From Miltoncostaea sp963703045 (GTDB taxonomy: Bacteria > Actinomycetota > Thermoleophilia > Miltoncostaeales > Miltoncostaeaceae): 64,000 nucleotides of DNA. A model generated the notes under the pieces. The model was not told the DNA's origin. It did no database searches and saw nothing but the letters and a program-made list of their open reading frames with translations. The stretch spans positions 248,001-312,000 of the forward strand of contig OY969782.1 in NCBI GenBank assembly GCA_963703045.1, read 5' to 3'. Below, piece by piece: positions 1-7,090 of this stretch. Within the stretch, counting starts at the first letter, position 1. Every line of letters begins with the position of its first letter. The translations under genes were made by a program, and so were the position numbers.

Positions 1-252
1 GCGGTCGCGCGCGCACTCGAGGCCGCCGCCACGCGCTTCCTCGTGATCTCGTTCGACAGCGACTGGCGCTTCGACACCGCCCACTCGCGCGGGATCGTCC
101 GCGAGCTGGCGGCCCACGGCGCCCAGGTCACCTTCCGCGAGGTCTCCTCGCCCTACGGCCACGACTCGTTCCTGCTCGACATCCCCGACTACCACCGCAC
201 GGTCGCCGCGTTCCTGTCGCGCGTGCACCGCGCGCCGCGGGATGCCGCATGA
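1..252 (+). CDS. metX: Homoserine O-acetyltransferase (MetX), C-terminal fragment
   Basis: The gene enters from the left edge in frame 1, so only the last 83 residues are visible. MetX is an alpha/beta-hydrolase that transfers acetyl from acetyl-CoA to homoserine in methionine synthesis. The visible part holds two of the three catalytic residues: the Asp of the FDSDW stretch and the His of YGHDSFLLD, the typical C-terminal MetX signature. The nucleophile Ser lies outside the window. Its stop overlaps the metW start (ATGA), and MetX-MetW pairing is common, which supports the call. A homoserine O-succinyltransferase using the same fold cannot be excluded from the C-terminus alone. Confidence 0.85.
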   Translation, partial: AVARALEAAATRFLVISFDSDWRFDTAHSRGIVRELAAHGAQVTFREVSSPYGHDSFLLDIPDYHRTVAAFLSRVHRAPRDAA

Positions 253-851
253 GGCCCGACCTGATGGTCGTCGCGGGCATGATCCCCCACGGCTCCCGCG
301 TACTCGACCTCGGGTGCGGGGCCGGCGACCTGCTCACCGAGCTCATCGAGGAGCGCGGCTGCCGGGGTCAGGGGGTCGAGGTGTCGCCCGAGGCGTTCCA
401 CGCGTGCGTCGCGCGCGGCATCCCGGTGGTGCAGGCCGACATCGACGCGGGCCTGCCCGACTTCGAGGACGGGTCGTTCGACGTCGTCGTGCTGTCGCAG
501 ACGCTCCAGGCGACCCGCCGACCCGGGCCGGTGCTGCGCGAGATGATGCGCGTGGGCCGCGTCGGCATCGTCTCGTTCCCCAACTTCGGCCACTGGCGCC
601 TGCGGCTCGATCTCGCCCTGCGGGGCCGGATGCCGGTGAGCCGCACGCTGCCGTACCGGTGGTCGGAGACCCCCAACATCCATCTCTGCACGATCCGTGA
701 CTTCGAGGAGCTGGCGGCCGCCGAGGGCCTGGCGGTGGCCGAGCGGGCCCTGCTCGCGCCCGACGGGCGCGCCGCGCCGGCCCGGGCGGGCCGGCGGCCC
801 AACCTGCTCGCGGCCGGCGCGGCCTACCTCCTGAGGGCGCGCGAGCCGTGA
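249..851 (+). CDS. metW: Methionine biosynthesis protein MetW
   Basis: A 200-residue methyltransferase-fold protein of the MetW family, which accompanies MetX in many bacteria; its exact biochemical role in methionine synthesis is not settled. The SAM-binding glycine motif VLDLGCGAGDLL is at about residues 19-30, followed by the family-typical segments LSQTLQATRRP and SFPNFGHWRLR. The length matches MetW (about 200). The start is the ATG overlapping the metX stop, indicating translational coupling. The C-terminal 25 residues are Ala/Arg-rich and not conserved-looking. Confidence 0.9.
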   Translation: MRPDLMVVAGMIPHGSRVLDLGCGAGDLLTELIEERGCRGQGVEVSPEAFHACVARGIPVVQADIDAGLPDFEDGSFDVVVLSQTLQATRRPGPVLREMMRVGRVGIVSFPNFGHWRLRLDLALRGRMPVSRTLPYRWSETPNIHLCTIRDFEELAAAEGLAVAERALLAPDGRAAPARAGRRPNLLAAGAAYLLRAREP

Positions 852-1792
852 ACTCGATCCGCGGCTTCATCGACGCGGTCCAGGCCTTCGCCGACCGGTT
901 GGCGGCCGTCCACTGGGGCTGGCTCGCCGCCGCGGTGCTCCTCAGCGTGTCCAACCTCGCGCTGCGATCGCGGGCGTGGCAGCAGATCCTGCGGGCGGCC
1001 CTGCCCGACCAGCCGCTCCGCTATCGCACCGCGTTCGGCGCCTACTGCGCGGGGGTCGGCGTCAACGCGGTGGTGCCCGCGCGCGCCGGCGACCTGATGA
1101 AGATGTTCCTCGTGCGCCGGGCGGCGCCCGAGTCGCGCTACCCGACCCTCGCGGGCTCGCTCGCCGCCGAGACGCTGTTCGACTTCGTCGTCGCGTCGGC
1201 GCTTCTGACGTGGGCCCTCTCGACCGGCGTGATGCCCGGCGTGCGGTTGCCCGAGCTCCCGGCCTTCGAGATCTCGCTGGCCCTGCGGCACCCCTGGATC
1301 TCGCTCGCCGTCGCCGGCGCCGCGGTGATCGCGCTGCTGCTGCTGGCGCGACGGGTGCGGGCGTTCTGGGCCCAGTTCGGCCAGGGTCTCGCCATCGTGC
1401 GCCGCCCGCGGCGCTACCTGCTCGGCGTGGTCCCCTACCAGGCCGTGGGCTGGGGATGCCGCATCGGGGGCGCGGCGTGCTTCCTGACCGCGTTCAACGT
1501 GCCGGCCGGCCTCGAGGCCGCCCTCATCGTGCAGGTCGCCGGCAGCGTGGCCAGCCTGCTGCCGGCGACCCCGGGCGGGCTCGGGCCCAAGCAGGCGCTG
1601 CTCGTGGTCATGCTGGCGGGGACGACCAGTCGCACCGACGTGCTGGCGTTCAGCGTCGGCATGGAGCTCACGCTCGTGGTCACGAACGCGATCCTCGGCA
1701 TGACCTGCATCGCCTTCATGCTCCGCAACCTGCGCCTGCGCGACGCGGTGTCACGGGCACGCTCCGACCGGGGCGACCCCGCGCCGGGATAG
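848..1792 (+). CDS. Lysylphosphatidylglycerol synthase TM-domain / flippase-like membrane protein
   Basis: A 314-residue polytopic inner-membrane protein with about seven or eight hydrophobic segments. It resembles the lysylphosphatidylglycerol synthase transmembrane family (UPF0104): the pattern ALRSRAWQQIL near residue 40, then GVGVNAVVPARAGDLMK near 64 and LLPATPGGLGPKQALLVV near 240 are the conserved membrane-loop motifs of that family. It lacks the cytosolic aminoacyl-transferase domain, so it is not an MprF. Such stand-alone domains are thought to move lipids across the membrane; the substrate here is unknown. The GTG start overlaps the metW stop, so it is co-transcribed with metXW. Confidence 0.8.
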   Translation: MNSIRGFIDAVQAFADRLAAVHWGWLAAAVLLSVSNLALRSRAWQQILRAALPDQPLRYRTAFGAYCAGVGVNAVVPARAGDLMKMFLVRRAAPESRYPTLAGSLAAETLFDFVVASALLTWALSTGVMPGVRLPELPAFEISLALRHPWISLAVAGAAVIALLLLARRVRAFWAQFGQGLAIVRRPRRYLLGVVPYQAVGWGCRIGGAACFLTAFNVPAGLEAALIVQVAGSVASLLPATPGGLGPKQALLVVMLAGTTSRTDVLAFSVGMELTLVVTNAILGMTCIAFMLRNLRLRDAVSRARSDRGDPAPG

Positions 1793-1793
1793 G

Positions 1794-2904
1794 TCAGGCC
1801 GGCGTCGGGTCCCCCGCCGCGCCGACGGCGCGCACGACGTCGCCCATCGACAGCACGCCCACCAGGCGCTCGCCGTCGAGCACGAGGGCCCACTGGGCGC
1901 CGCCGTCCTGGAGCGCCGCGACGGCGGCGGGGAGCTCGTCGTCGGGGGCGAGGGCGGGCACCGATCCGAGCGGCTCCATGTGGTCGCCGACCCGCTCCCG
2001 GCCCCAGTCCGGCCGCGTCACGAGATCGAAGGCGGCGGCGGGGAAGAGGCCGACGGGCGCGCCGTCGCTCACCACCGGATACGCCGCCTGGCGCGACCGC
2101 CAGAGCACCTCGTCGGAGACCTCGCCGAGGGTCTGGGCGGGGGAGAGGGTCACCGGCTCGGCCCGCATCATCTCGCGCACCCGCAGCGGTGCGGGACGGC
2201 CCGGCGACGTAGCGGGCCTCGGCCGACGAGGCCTGCAGCAGGAACCAGCCGATGAAGGCGAGCCAGAGTCCCGAGAAGACGCCCCCGATGACCGTGATGG
2301 CGAGGCCGGCGCCGATCATGAGGATCGAGATCACGCGCCCGCCGCCCGCCGCCAGGCGGGTCGCGCCGCGCAGGTCGCCCTTCCACTGCCAGAGGGCGGC
2401 CCGCAGCATGCGACCGCCGTCGAGCGGCAGGGCGGGCAGCAGGTTGAAGAGCAGCAGCGCCGCGTTGGTGAAGCCGAGCCATGCCAGCACGCCGTCGGCC
2501 GGCTCCGGCAGGCCGAGCAGCGCGCCGCCGATGAAGGCGCCGGCCAGCGCGAGCGAGACCAGCGGCCCGGCGATCGCGATGCGGAACTCCGCGCCGGCCG
2601 AGGGGAACATGCCGCGGAAGCGGGCGACCCCCCCGAACAGCCAGAGCGTGATGCCGTCGATCTGCATGCCGTCGCGGCCCGCCTGGAGCGCGTGGCCGAG
2701 CTCGTGCAGCAGGATCGAGCCGAAGAAGCCGAGCGACGCGACGACGGCCATCGCGAAGTAGGTGTTGTCGCCGAGACCGGGGTTCGTGGAGGGGAAGACC
2801 CCGGTCGCGAGGGTCCACATGAGCAGCGCCAGGAGCGCCAGGACGCTCCAGTTGATGCCGATCTCGATGCCCGCGATGCGGCCGAGCGTGTAGCTGTTCC
2901 TCAT
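1794..2904 (-). CDS. Site-2 protease (M50) with C-terminal CBS domains, frameshifted
   Basis: A membrane metalloprotease of the M50 family. The zinc-binding HELGH motif (ILLHELGHALQ) is in an early membrane helix near residue 65, and the second motif NLLPALPLDGGRM is near 140. Two CBS repeats follow from about residue 240 (MREMMRAEPVTLSP onward), the SpoIVFB-like M50-CBS arrangement. The sequence is broken by one extra base at about 2195-2204: the minus strand reads GCCGGGCCGT where GCCGGCCGT would join the frames as AGRPAPLRV. Corrected length is 369 residues. The start is the ATG preceded by GGAGAGG. A 10-codon leader ORF overlaps this start. It is divergent from the HtrA gene. Confidence 0.82.
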
Positions 2905-2933
2905 CGGGGGCCTCTCCGCGGCACGGTGGTCAT
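2901..2933 (-). CDS. Putative leaderless leader peptide of the site-2 protease
   Basis: A 10-codon ORF (MTTVPRRGPR) whose ATG lies six bases after a TACACT box, so its mRNA would be leaderless. The Shine-Dalgarno sequence GGAGAGG of the protease lies inside it, and its TGA overlaps the protease ATG (ATGA). The same layout recurs at 40255 and 45191. Expression is inferred from architecture only. Confidence 0.4.
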   Translation of the reverse strand: MTTVPRRGPR

Positions 2934-2939
2934 GGGTCC

Positions 2940-2945
2940 AGTGTA
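2940..2945 (-). promoter_or_regulatory. -10 box TACACT for site-2 protease transcript
   Basis: TACACT on the minus strand, six bases before ATG 2933. It fits the TANNNT-plus-6-to-12-bases pattern found before many starts in this window and implies transcription beginning at or near the ATG. Confidence 0.55.
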
Positions 2946-3059
2946 GGACTCTCGCGACTGGCCGCCCGGGGGGTCGTCCGCCCCGCGCGCGAGCGGTGTG
3001 CCCGGGGTGGGGGCCTCGCACACTCGGGGGACGACGGGATCGGATCGCGGGGGGACGGG

Positions 3060-4049
3060 ATGGCCATGGGCAGGGATGCGCTGCGGACGATCGGGGCGGC
3101 GGTCGTGGGCGGTCTGGCGACCGGGCTCGTGCTCTTCGCGACCGGCGCCGTCGCCGGGGTGGGGGCGGGCCCCGGACCCGGTGCCCGGGTCGACGAGGTG
3201 CGGGCGGTGTACCGCTCGGCCTCCCCGGCCGTGGTGACGGTGGCCGGCAGCGACCGGACCGGCTCGGGCTTCCTCGTCGACGACCGCGGCCACGTGGTGA
3301 CCAACGCCCACGTGATCGGGGACGACCGCGAGGTGCAGGTGTCGATCGGCGGACGGCGGCTGACGGCGACGGTGCGCGGCGTCGAGCCGTCGGTGGACGT
3401 CGCGGTGCTGGCGCTGGGCGAGCCGGTCGGCGACATCGCGCCGCTCGCCTTCGCCGACGCCGATCCGCGCGTCGGCGATCCGGTGGTGGCCATCGGCGCG
3501 CCGTTCGGCCTGCAGGGGTCGCTGTCGACCGGCATCGTCTCGGGCCTGCGGCGCCAGATCAACGCGCCGAACGGCTTCGCCATCACCGGCGTCGTCCAGA
3601 CAGACGCCGCGCTCAACCCCGGCAACTCGGGCGGTCCGCTCCTCGACCTGTCCGGCCGCGTGATCGGCGTCGCGACCCAGATCGCGAGCGAGGGCGGCCG
3701 CAACGAGGGCATCGGGTTCGCCGTGCCGGGCCCCGTCGTGGAGCGCACCGCCCGGCGGATCATCGCGACGGGCAGCGCCCACCTGCCCTACCTGGGGATC
3801 GTCGGCCAGGACGTCGACGGCGGGGTGCTGCTCGCCGACGTCCTCGCCGGCGGCCCGGCCCTCGGCGCGCTGCAGCCCCAGGACCTGGTCGTGGCGGTGG
3901 ACGGCCGTGCGACCCCGACGAACGCCGCCATCGCCGCGGCGCTCGCCGAGCGCGTGCCCGGCGACACCGTGAGGGTCGGCGTGACCCGCGGCGGGGAGAG
4001 GATGGAGGTGGACGTCACCCTGACGGCGCGGCCGGCCGCCGGCCCCTGA
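3060..4049 (+). CDS. HtrA/DegP-type serine protease with one PDZ domain
   Basis: A 329-residue S1C-family protease anchored by one N-terminal membrane segment (about residues 7-32), so the protease faces outside the membrane. The catalytic triad is visible: His in VTNAHV (near 82), Asp in PSVDVAVL (near 114), Ser in NPGNSGGPL (near 190). One PDZ domain spans about residues 240-325 (YLGIVG to ALQPQDLVVAVDG). HtrA proteases degrade misfolded envelope proteins and can start regulated proteolysis. The gene is divergent from a site-2 protease with 155 bases between, a suggestive pairing. ATG 3066 is an alternative start. Confidence 0.92.
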   Translation: MAMGRDALRTIGAAVVGGLATGLVLFATGAVAGVGAGPGPGARVDEVRAVYRSASPAVVTVAGSDRTGSGFLVDDRGHVVTNAHVIGDDREVQVSIGGRRLTATVRGVEPSVDVAVLALGEPVGDIAPLAFADADPRVGDPVVAIGAPFGLQGSLSTGIVSGLRRQINAPNGFAITGVVQTDAALNPGNSGGPLLDLSGRVIGVATQIASEGGRNEGIGFAVPGPVVERTARRIIATGSAHLPYLGIVGQDVDGGVLLADVLAGGPALGALQPQDLVVAVDGRATPTNAAIAAALAERVPGDTVRVGVTRGGERMEVDVTLTARPAAGP

Positions 4050-4065
4050 GGCGCCCTCAGGGGCC
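4041..4065. terminator. Bidirectional hairpin terminator, htrA/panE
   Basis: GGCCCCTGAGG / CGC / CCTCAGGGGCC: an 11-bp perfect stem with a 3-base loop. The stop codons of both convergent genes (TGA 4047-4049; TCA 4057-4059) lie within the two arms. There is no U-tract. Confidence 0.65.
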
Positions 4066-4986
4066 GCCGTGGCGGGCGGCCGCCTCGCCCAGCCGCAGCA
4101 GCGCGTCGCACGCCGTGGCGACCGGCACCGCGACCCCGAGACGCCCGCCCTCGCGCACGACGGTCCCGACGAGGGCCTCGCGCTCGGGACGCCGCCCGGC
4201 CTCGAGGTCGAAGAGCGTCGACGACCCGCCGTCGGACGGCAGGCGCCGGCGGGCGTCCGCGACGTAGGCCTCGGCGGCGTCGGGCGCGATCGGCACCCCG
4301 GCCGCCCGGGCGACGGCGACGACCTCCCGCCCGAGGGCGAGCATCAGGTCGACGGCCCGCGGCTCGGCCATCACGGCGCCCACCCGCGCCCGGCCGAGGG
4401 CCGTGACGGTGTTGAGGCAGACGTTGGCGACGAGCTTCGCCCAGAGGGCCTGCGCCGGGTCGTCGTCGATGCGCGCCGCGACGCCGATCGCGGCCGCCAC
4501 CCGCGCGAGCGCCGCCCCGGGCGCACCGGCGCCCCCACCGGCCAGCAGGTCGCGCTCGCGGCCGGTCGCCGGGTCGCGGCTCGGGCGGCGCACCACGTGG
4601 CCCGGCGACCGTCTCTGGCAGCCCATGTAGACGGCGACGCCGCCGACGCCGGCCCCGGGGCACTCCCGGGCGATGACCTCCGGGTTGTCCACCCCGTTCT
4701 GCAGCGAGAGCACGACGGCCCCGGGGGCGAGGGCGCCGCGCAGGGCGCGGGCCGCCGCCGCGGTGTCGAAGCTCTTGACGCAGATCAGGGCCAGCGCGAC
4801 CGGCGCCGCCGCGCCGGGCGCGTCCACCACGTCGAGCCGCACGAGCTCGTCGCGCCCGTCCTCGGTGATCCGCAGGGGGGTCGCGGCGAGAGCCTGGCGC
4901 GTGGCGCCCCGCGCCAGCACCGCGATCGGCCATCCCGCGGCCGTGAGGCGCGCGGCGACGTAGCCGCCGATGGCCCCCGGTCCCAC
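4057..4986 (-). CDS. panE: 2-dehydropantoate 2-reductase (ketopantoate reductase)
   Basis: NADPH-dependent reduction of ketopantoate to pantoate for coenzyme A synthesis. The nucleotide-binding motif GPGAIGGYVAARL opens the protein, LSLQNGVDNPEVI (near residue 90) is the typical second motif, and the catalytic-Lys region appears as ALWAKLVANVCLNT (near 175). The 309-residue length is normal. The only visible in-frame start is a GTG (4986) that removes most of the first beta strand: the in-frame sequence upstream reads RTLVV, as expected for that strand, but has no ATG, GTG or TTG before the rnhA overlap. The start may be non-standard. The gene follows rnhA closely and ends in a hairpin shared with htrA. 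Confidence 0.85.
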   Translation of the reverse strand: MGPGAIGGYVAARLTAAGWPIAVLARGATRQALAATPLRITEDGRDELVRLDVVDAPGAAAPVALALICVKSFDTAAAARALRGALAPGAVVLSLQNGVDNPEVIARECPGAGVGGVAVYMGCQRRSPGHVVRRPSRDPATGRERDLLAGGGAGAPGAALARVAAAIGVAARIDDDPAQALWAKLVANVCLNTVTALGRARVGAVMAEPRAVDLMLALGREVVAVARAAGVPIAPDAAEAYVADARRRLPSDGGSSTLFDLEAGRRPEREALVGTVVREGGRLGVAVPVATACDALLRLGEAAARHGGP

Positions 4987-5008
4987 GACGAGGGTCCGGG
5001 GCGCGTCG

Positions 5009-5521
5009 CTAGCCGACGTCGAGGCCGAGCTGTCCCTGTCCGGGCAGCAGGGGCGCCTCGGCCCGCGGCTGCGCGTGGCGCGCGGCGTCCTGCGCGAGCT
5101 GGTCGGCCCGCTCGTTCGCCTCGTGACCGGCGTGTCCGCGCACGAGCACCGGGCGCACGCGGCGGTGGCGGGCCAGCTCCACCAGCATCCGCTCCCAGAG
5201 ATCGCGGTTGGCGACCGGCTGCTTGGACGCCGTGCGCCAGCCCTTGCGCTGCCAGCCCGCGAGCCAGCCCTTCGAGATGGCGTTCGCCAGGTAGCTCGAG
5301 TCGGTGACGAGCTCGATCTCGGAGTCGTCGGGCGCGGCGGCGAGGCCCTCGAGGGCGGCCATCAGCTCCATGCGGTTGTTCGTCGTCGGGTACTCGCCGC
5401 CGGTCAGGACCTCCTCGCCGCCGTCGGGCGAGGTGAGGATGGCGGCCCAGCCGCCGCGCGATTCGTCGGTGCCGTTGCCGGAGCAGGCGCCGTCGGTGAC
5501 GAGGGTGAAGTTCTCGGGCAT
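5009..5521 (-). CDS. rnhA: Ribonuclease HI
   Basis: Cleaves the RNA strand of RNA-DNA hybrids. The four acidic catalytic positions are visible: Asp in VTDGACSGNG (residue 9), Glu in NNRMELMAAL (52), Asp in VTDSSYL (74), Asp in NERADQLA (near 140), with the family His in RGHAGHEAN. Length 170 is slightly above E. coli RNase HI (155) because of a Gln/Pro-rich tail. The ATG follows a TAAGGT box by 12 bases. panE lies just downstream on the same strand. Confidence 0.93.
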   Translation of the reverse strand: MPENFTLVTDGACSGNGTDESRGGWAAILTSPDGGEEVLTGGEYPTTNNRMELMAALEGLAAAPDDSEIELVTDSSYLANAISKGWLAGWQRKGWRTASKQPVANRDLWERMLVELARHRRVRPVLVRGHAGHEANERADQLAQDAARHAQPRAEAPLLPGQGQLGLDVG

Positions 5522-5533
5522 GGTCGACCCCGT

Positions 5534-5539
5534 ACCTTA
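5534..5539 (-). promoter_or_regulatory. -10 box TAAGGT for rnhA
   Basis: TAAGGT on the minus strand, 12 bases before the rnhA ATG; no Shine-Dalgarno sequence is evident between. Part of the leaderless pattern. Confidence 0.45.
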
Positions 5540-5568
5540 GGGACCTGATCCGAGACGGGGGGCATCGC

Positions 5569-6366
5569 ATGGCGGACGGACAGCGGGTCGAGGAGAGCTT
5601 CGAGCGGTCGGCGGGGGAGTACGACGAGATCCTCGTCCACAACCGCACGGGCGCCCGCCGGCTGGTGGCCTCGCTGCCCGACGGCGACTACGGCGAGATC
5701 CTCGACGTGGGGTGCGGCACCGGCTTCGTCACCGAGGAGATGGTGCGCCGGTTCGGGACCGCGCGGGTGACCGGCGTGGACCCCTCCGACGCGATGCTGG
5801 AGCGGTTCCGGTCGAAGCTCGACGACATCGGCGCGCAGGCGACCCTCGTGCGGGCGACGGTCCACGACATGCCGATCCCCGACGGGGCCTTCGACGCCGT
5901 GGTGAGCGGGATGGCGTTCCACTGGTTCCCCGACAAGCCGGCCGCGATCGCGTCGATGGCGCGGCGGCTGCGACCCGGCGGGGTGCTCGCCGTGCTCGCC
6001 TCGGGCACCGGCACCGACGCCGAGTTCCTCGACGTGCTGAGGGCCGTCGACCCGCCGGTGCCCTCCGGCTGGATCTCGGTGTTCGACGAGATCCAGCGCT
6101 CGGGCGACCAGCTCGCCGGCTACATGGCCGACGCGGGCCTGGACGTCCTCGACGCCTGGGAGGAGCGGAGGGTGCGCCGCACCCCTCCCGAGGCGTACAT
6201 GGCCCGCATCAACGCGGTGGCCAGCCATCTGTCGTCGGGTCTCGACCCCGACGAGGCGGCGGCGCACGGCGCGCGCGTGGTCGAGGGCGTCACCCGCGCG
6301 GCGGGCCCGCGTGGCTTCGAGTACGCCTTCGTCAAGCTGTTCGGCGTCGCCCGGCGCCCCCTCTGA
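5569..6366 (+). CDS. Class I SAM-dependent methyltransferase
   Basis: A 265-residue methyltransferase. Motif I is ILDVGCGTGFVTEEM (about residues 44-58), the acidic residue of motif II is in VTGVDPSDAML, and FDAVVSGMAFHWF (near 110) is the Methyltransf_11 post-motif signature also seen in ubiquinone/trans-aconitate-type enzymes. The substrate cannot be read from the sequence. It stands alone, divergent from rnhA with 47 bases between the starts. Confidence 0.85.
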   Translation: MADGQRVEESFERSAGEYDEILVHNRTGARRLVASLPDGDYGEILDVGCGTGFVTEEMVRRFGTARVTGVDPSDAMLERFRSKLDDIGAQATLVRATVHDMPIPDGAFDAVVSGMAFHWFPDKPAAIASMARRLRPGGVLAVLASGTGTDAEFLDVLRAVDPPVPSGWISVFDEIQRSGDQLAGYMADAGLDVLDAWEERRVRRTPPEAYMARINAVASHLSSGLDPDEAAAHGARVVEGVTRAAGPRGFEYAFVKLFGVARRPL

Positions 6367-6472
6367 GGGGCCGGGCGGGAGCTCGCCGGGAGGCCGTTCG
6401 CACGGCGCGTCGCACGCGTGGAGTGCACGGCTCCTAAAGGGAACACCCATGTCGCTCGATGAGAGGGGTGAA

Positions 6473-6508
6473 CCGCGGAGGCCCGCGTCACGGGCAGGAG
6501 GTCCGCGG
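6473..6508 (+). promoter_or_regulatory. Inverted repeat in the pilin 5' leader
   Basis: CCGCGGA (6473-6479) and TCCGCGG (6502-6508) form a 7-bp stem within the 171-base region before the pilin gene. An inner ACGGGC/GCCCGT pairing overlaps it and could be an alternative fold. The rest of 6367-6537 holds no gene I can support and no clear -10 box. A structured leader is possible; I recognise no riboswitch class. Confidence 0.35.
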
Positions 6509-6537
6509 CCCGTCACGTTCTCATGGAGGAGAGCTAC

Positions 6538-6966
6538 ATGCTTGAGCGACTCCGCCGCCGCAAGGAGCAGAAGGGTTTCACCCTCATCGAGCTCCTCGTG
6601 GTGGTCATCATCATCGGCCTCCTGGCCGCGATCGCCATTCCCGCGTTCCTCGGCCAGCGCAACAAGGCCAACGACGCGGCTGCCAAGTCGCTGGTGCGCA
6701 ACGGCGCCACCACGATGGAGGCGTACTTCACCGACGGCAACACCTACGCCGGCGCCGACGCCACGAAGCTGACGGCCGTCGAGCCGAACATCAAGTGGAG
6801 CGCGACCAACCTCGACGCGGGTGCCAACGAGGTCAAGTTCGTCATCACCGGCACCGGCACCGGCTACACGCTCGAGAGCACGAGCAAGTCCGGTTCCACG
6901 TTCAAGTACGAGAAGAAGGCCGATTCCACGGTCGAGCGCACCTGTGGCGCCGGCTGCGTCTGGTAG
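6538..6966 (+). CDS. Type IV pilin (major pilin-like)
   Basis: A short pilin of 142 residues. The leader MLERLRRRKEQKG is followed by the classic prepilin segment FTLIELLVVVIIIGLLAA; cleavage is expected between Gly13 and Phe14, and Glu18 is the conserved Glu5 of the mature pilin. After the hydrophobic helix come an Ala/Gly-rich domain and a C-terminal CGAGC pair that may form a small loop. I chose the second ATG (6538), because GGAGGAG precedes it at good spacing; ATG 6523 overlaps that site. The prepilin peptidase for it is encoded at 9709. A strong hairpin follows, so it is probably transcribed above the level of the downstream pil genes. Confidence 0.93.
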   Translation: MLERLRRRKEQKGFTLIELLVVVIIIGLLAAIAIPAFLGQRNKANDAAAKSLVRNGATTMEAYFTDGNTYAGADATKLTAVEPNIKWSATNLDAGANEVKFVITGTGTGYTLESTSKSGSTFKYEKKADSTVERTCGAGCVW

Positions 6967-6982
6967 TCGGGCACGACCTCGC

Positions 6983-7012
6983 GACGAGGGTCCGCTCCGG
7001 CGGACCCTCGTC
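6983..7012 (+). terminator. Hairpin terminator after pilin gene
   Basis: GACGAGGGTCCGC / TCCG / GCGGACCCTCGTC: a 13-bp perfect stem with a tetraloop, 17 bases after the pilin stop. It probably terminates or attenuates, leaving abundant pilin mRNA and lower read-through into the pil operon. Confidence 0.75.
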
Positions 7013-7090
7013 CGGATCCCTTCGCTCCACCCTCTTCGCCCGCAGCGCCACGACGGCGCCGCCTCCCACCCCGACGCAAGGAAGCGCCCC

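Noticed and set aside
6367..6537. Cyclic di-GMP riboswitch before the pilin gene
   Set aside because: I could not match the conserved core or tetraloop receptor of known classes; only generic hairpins are visible.
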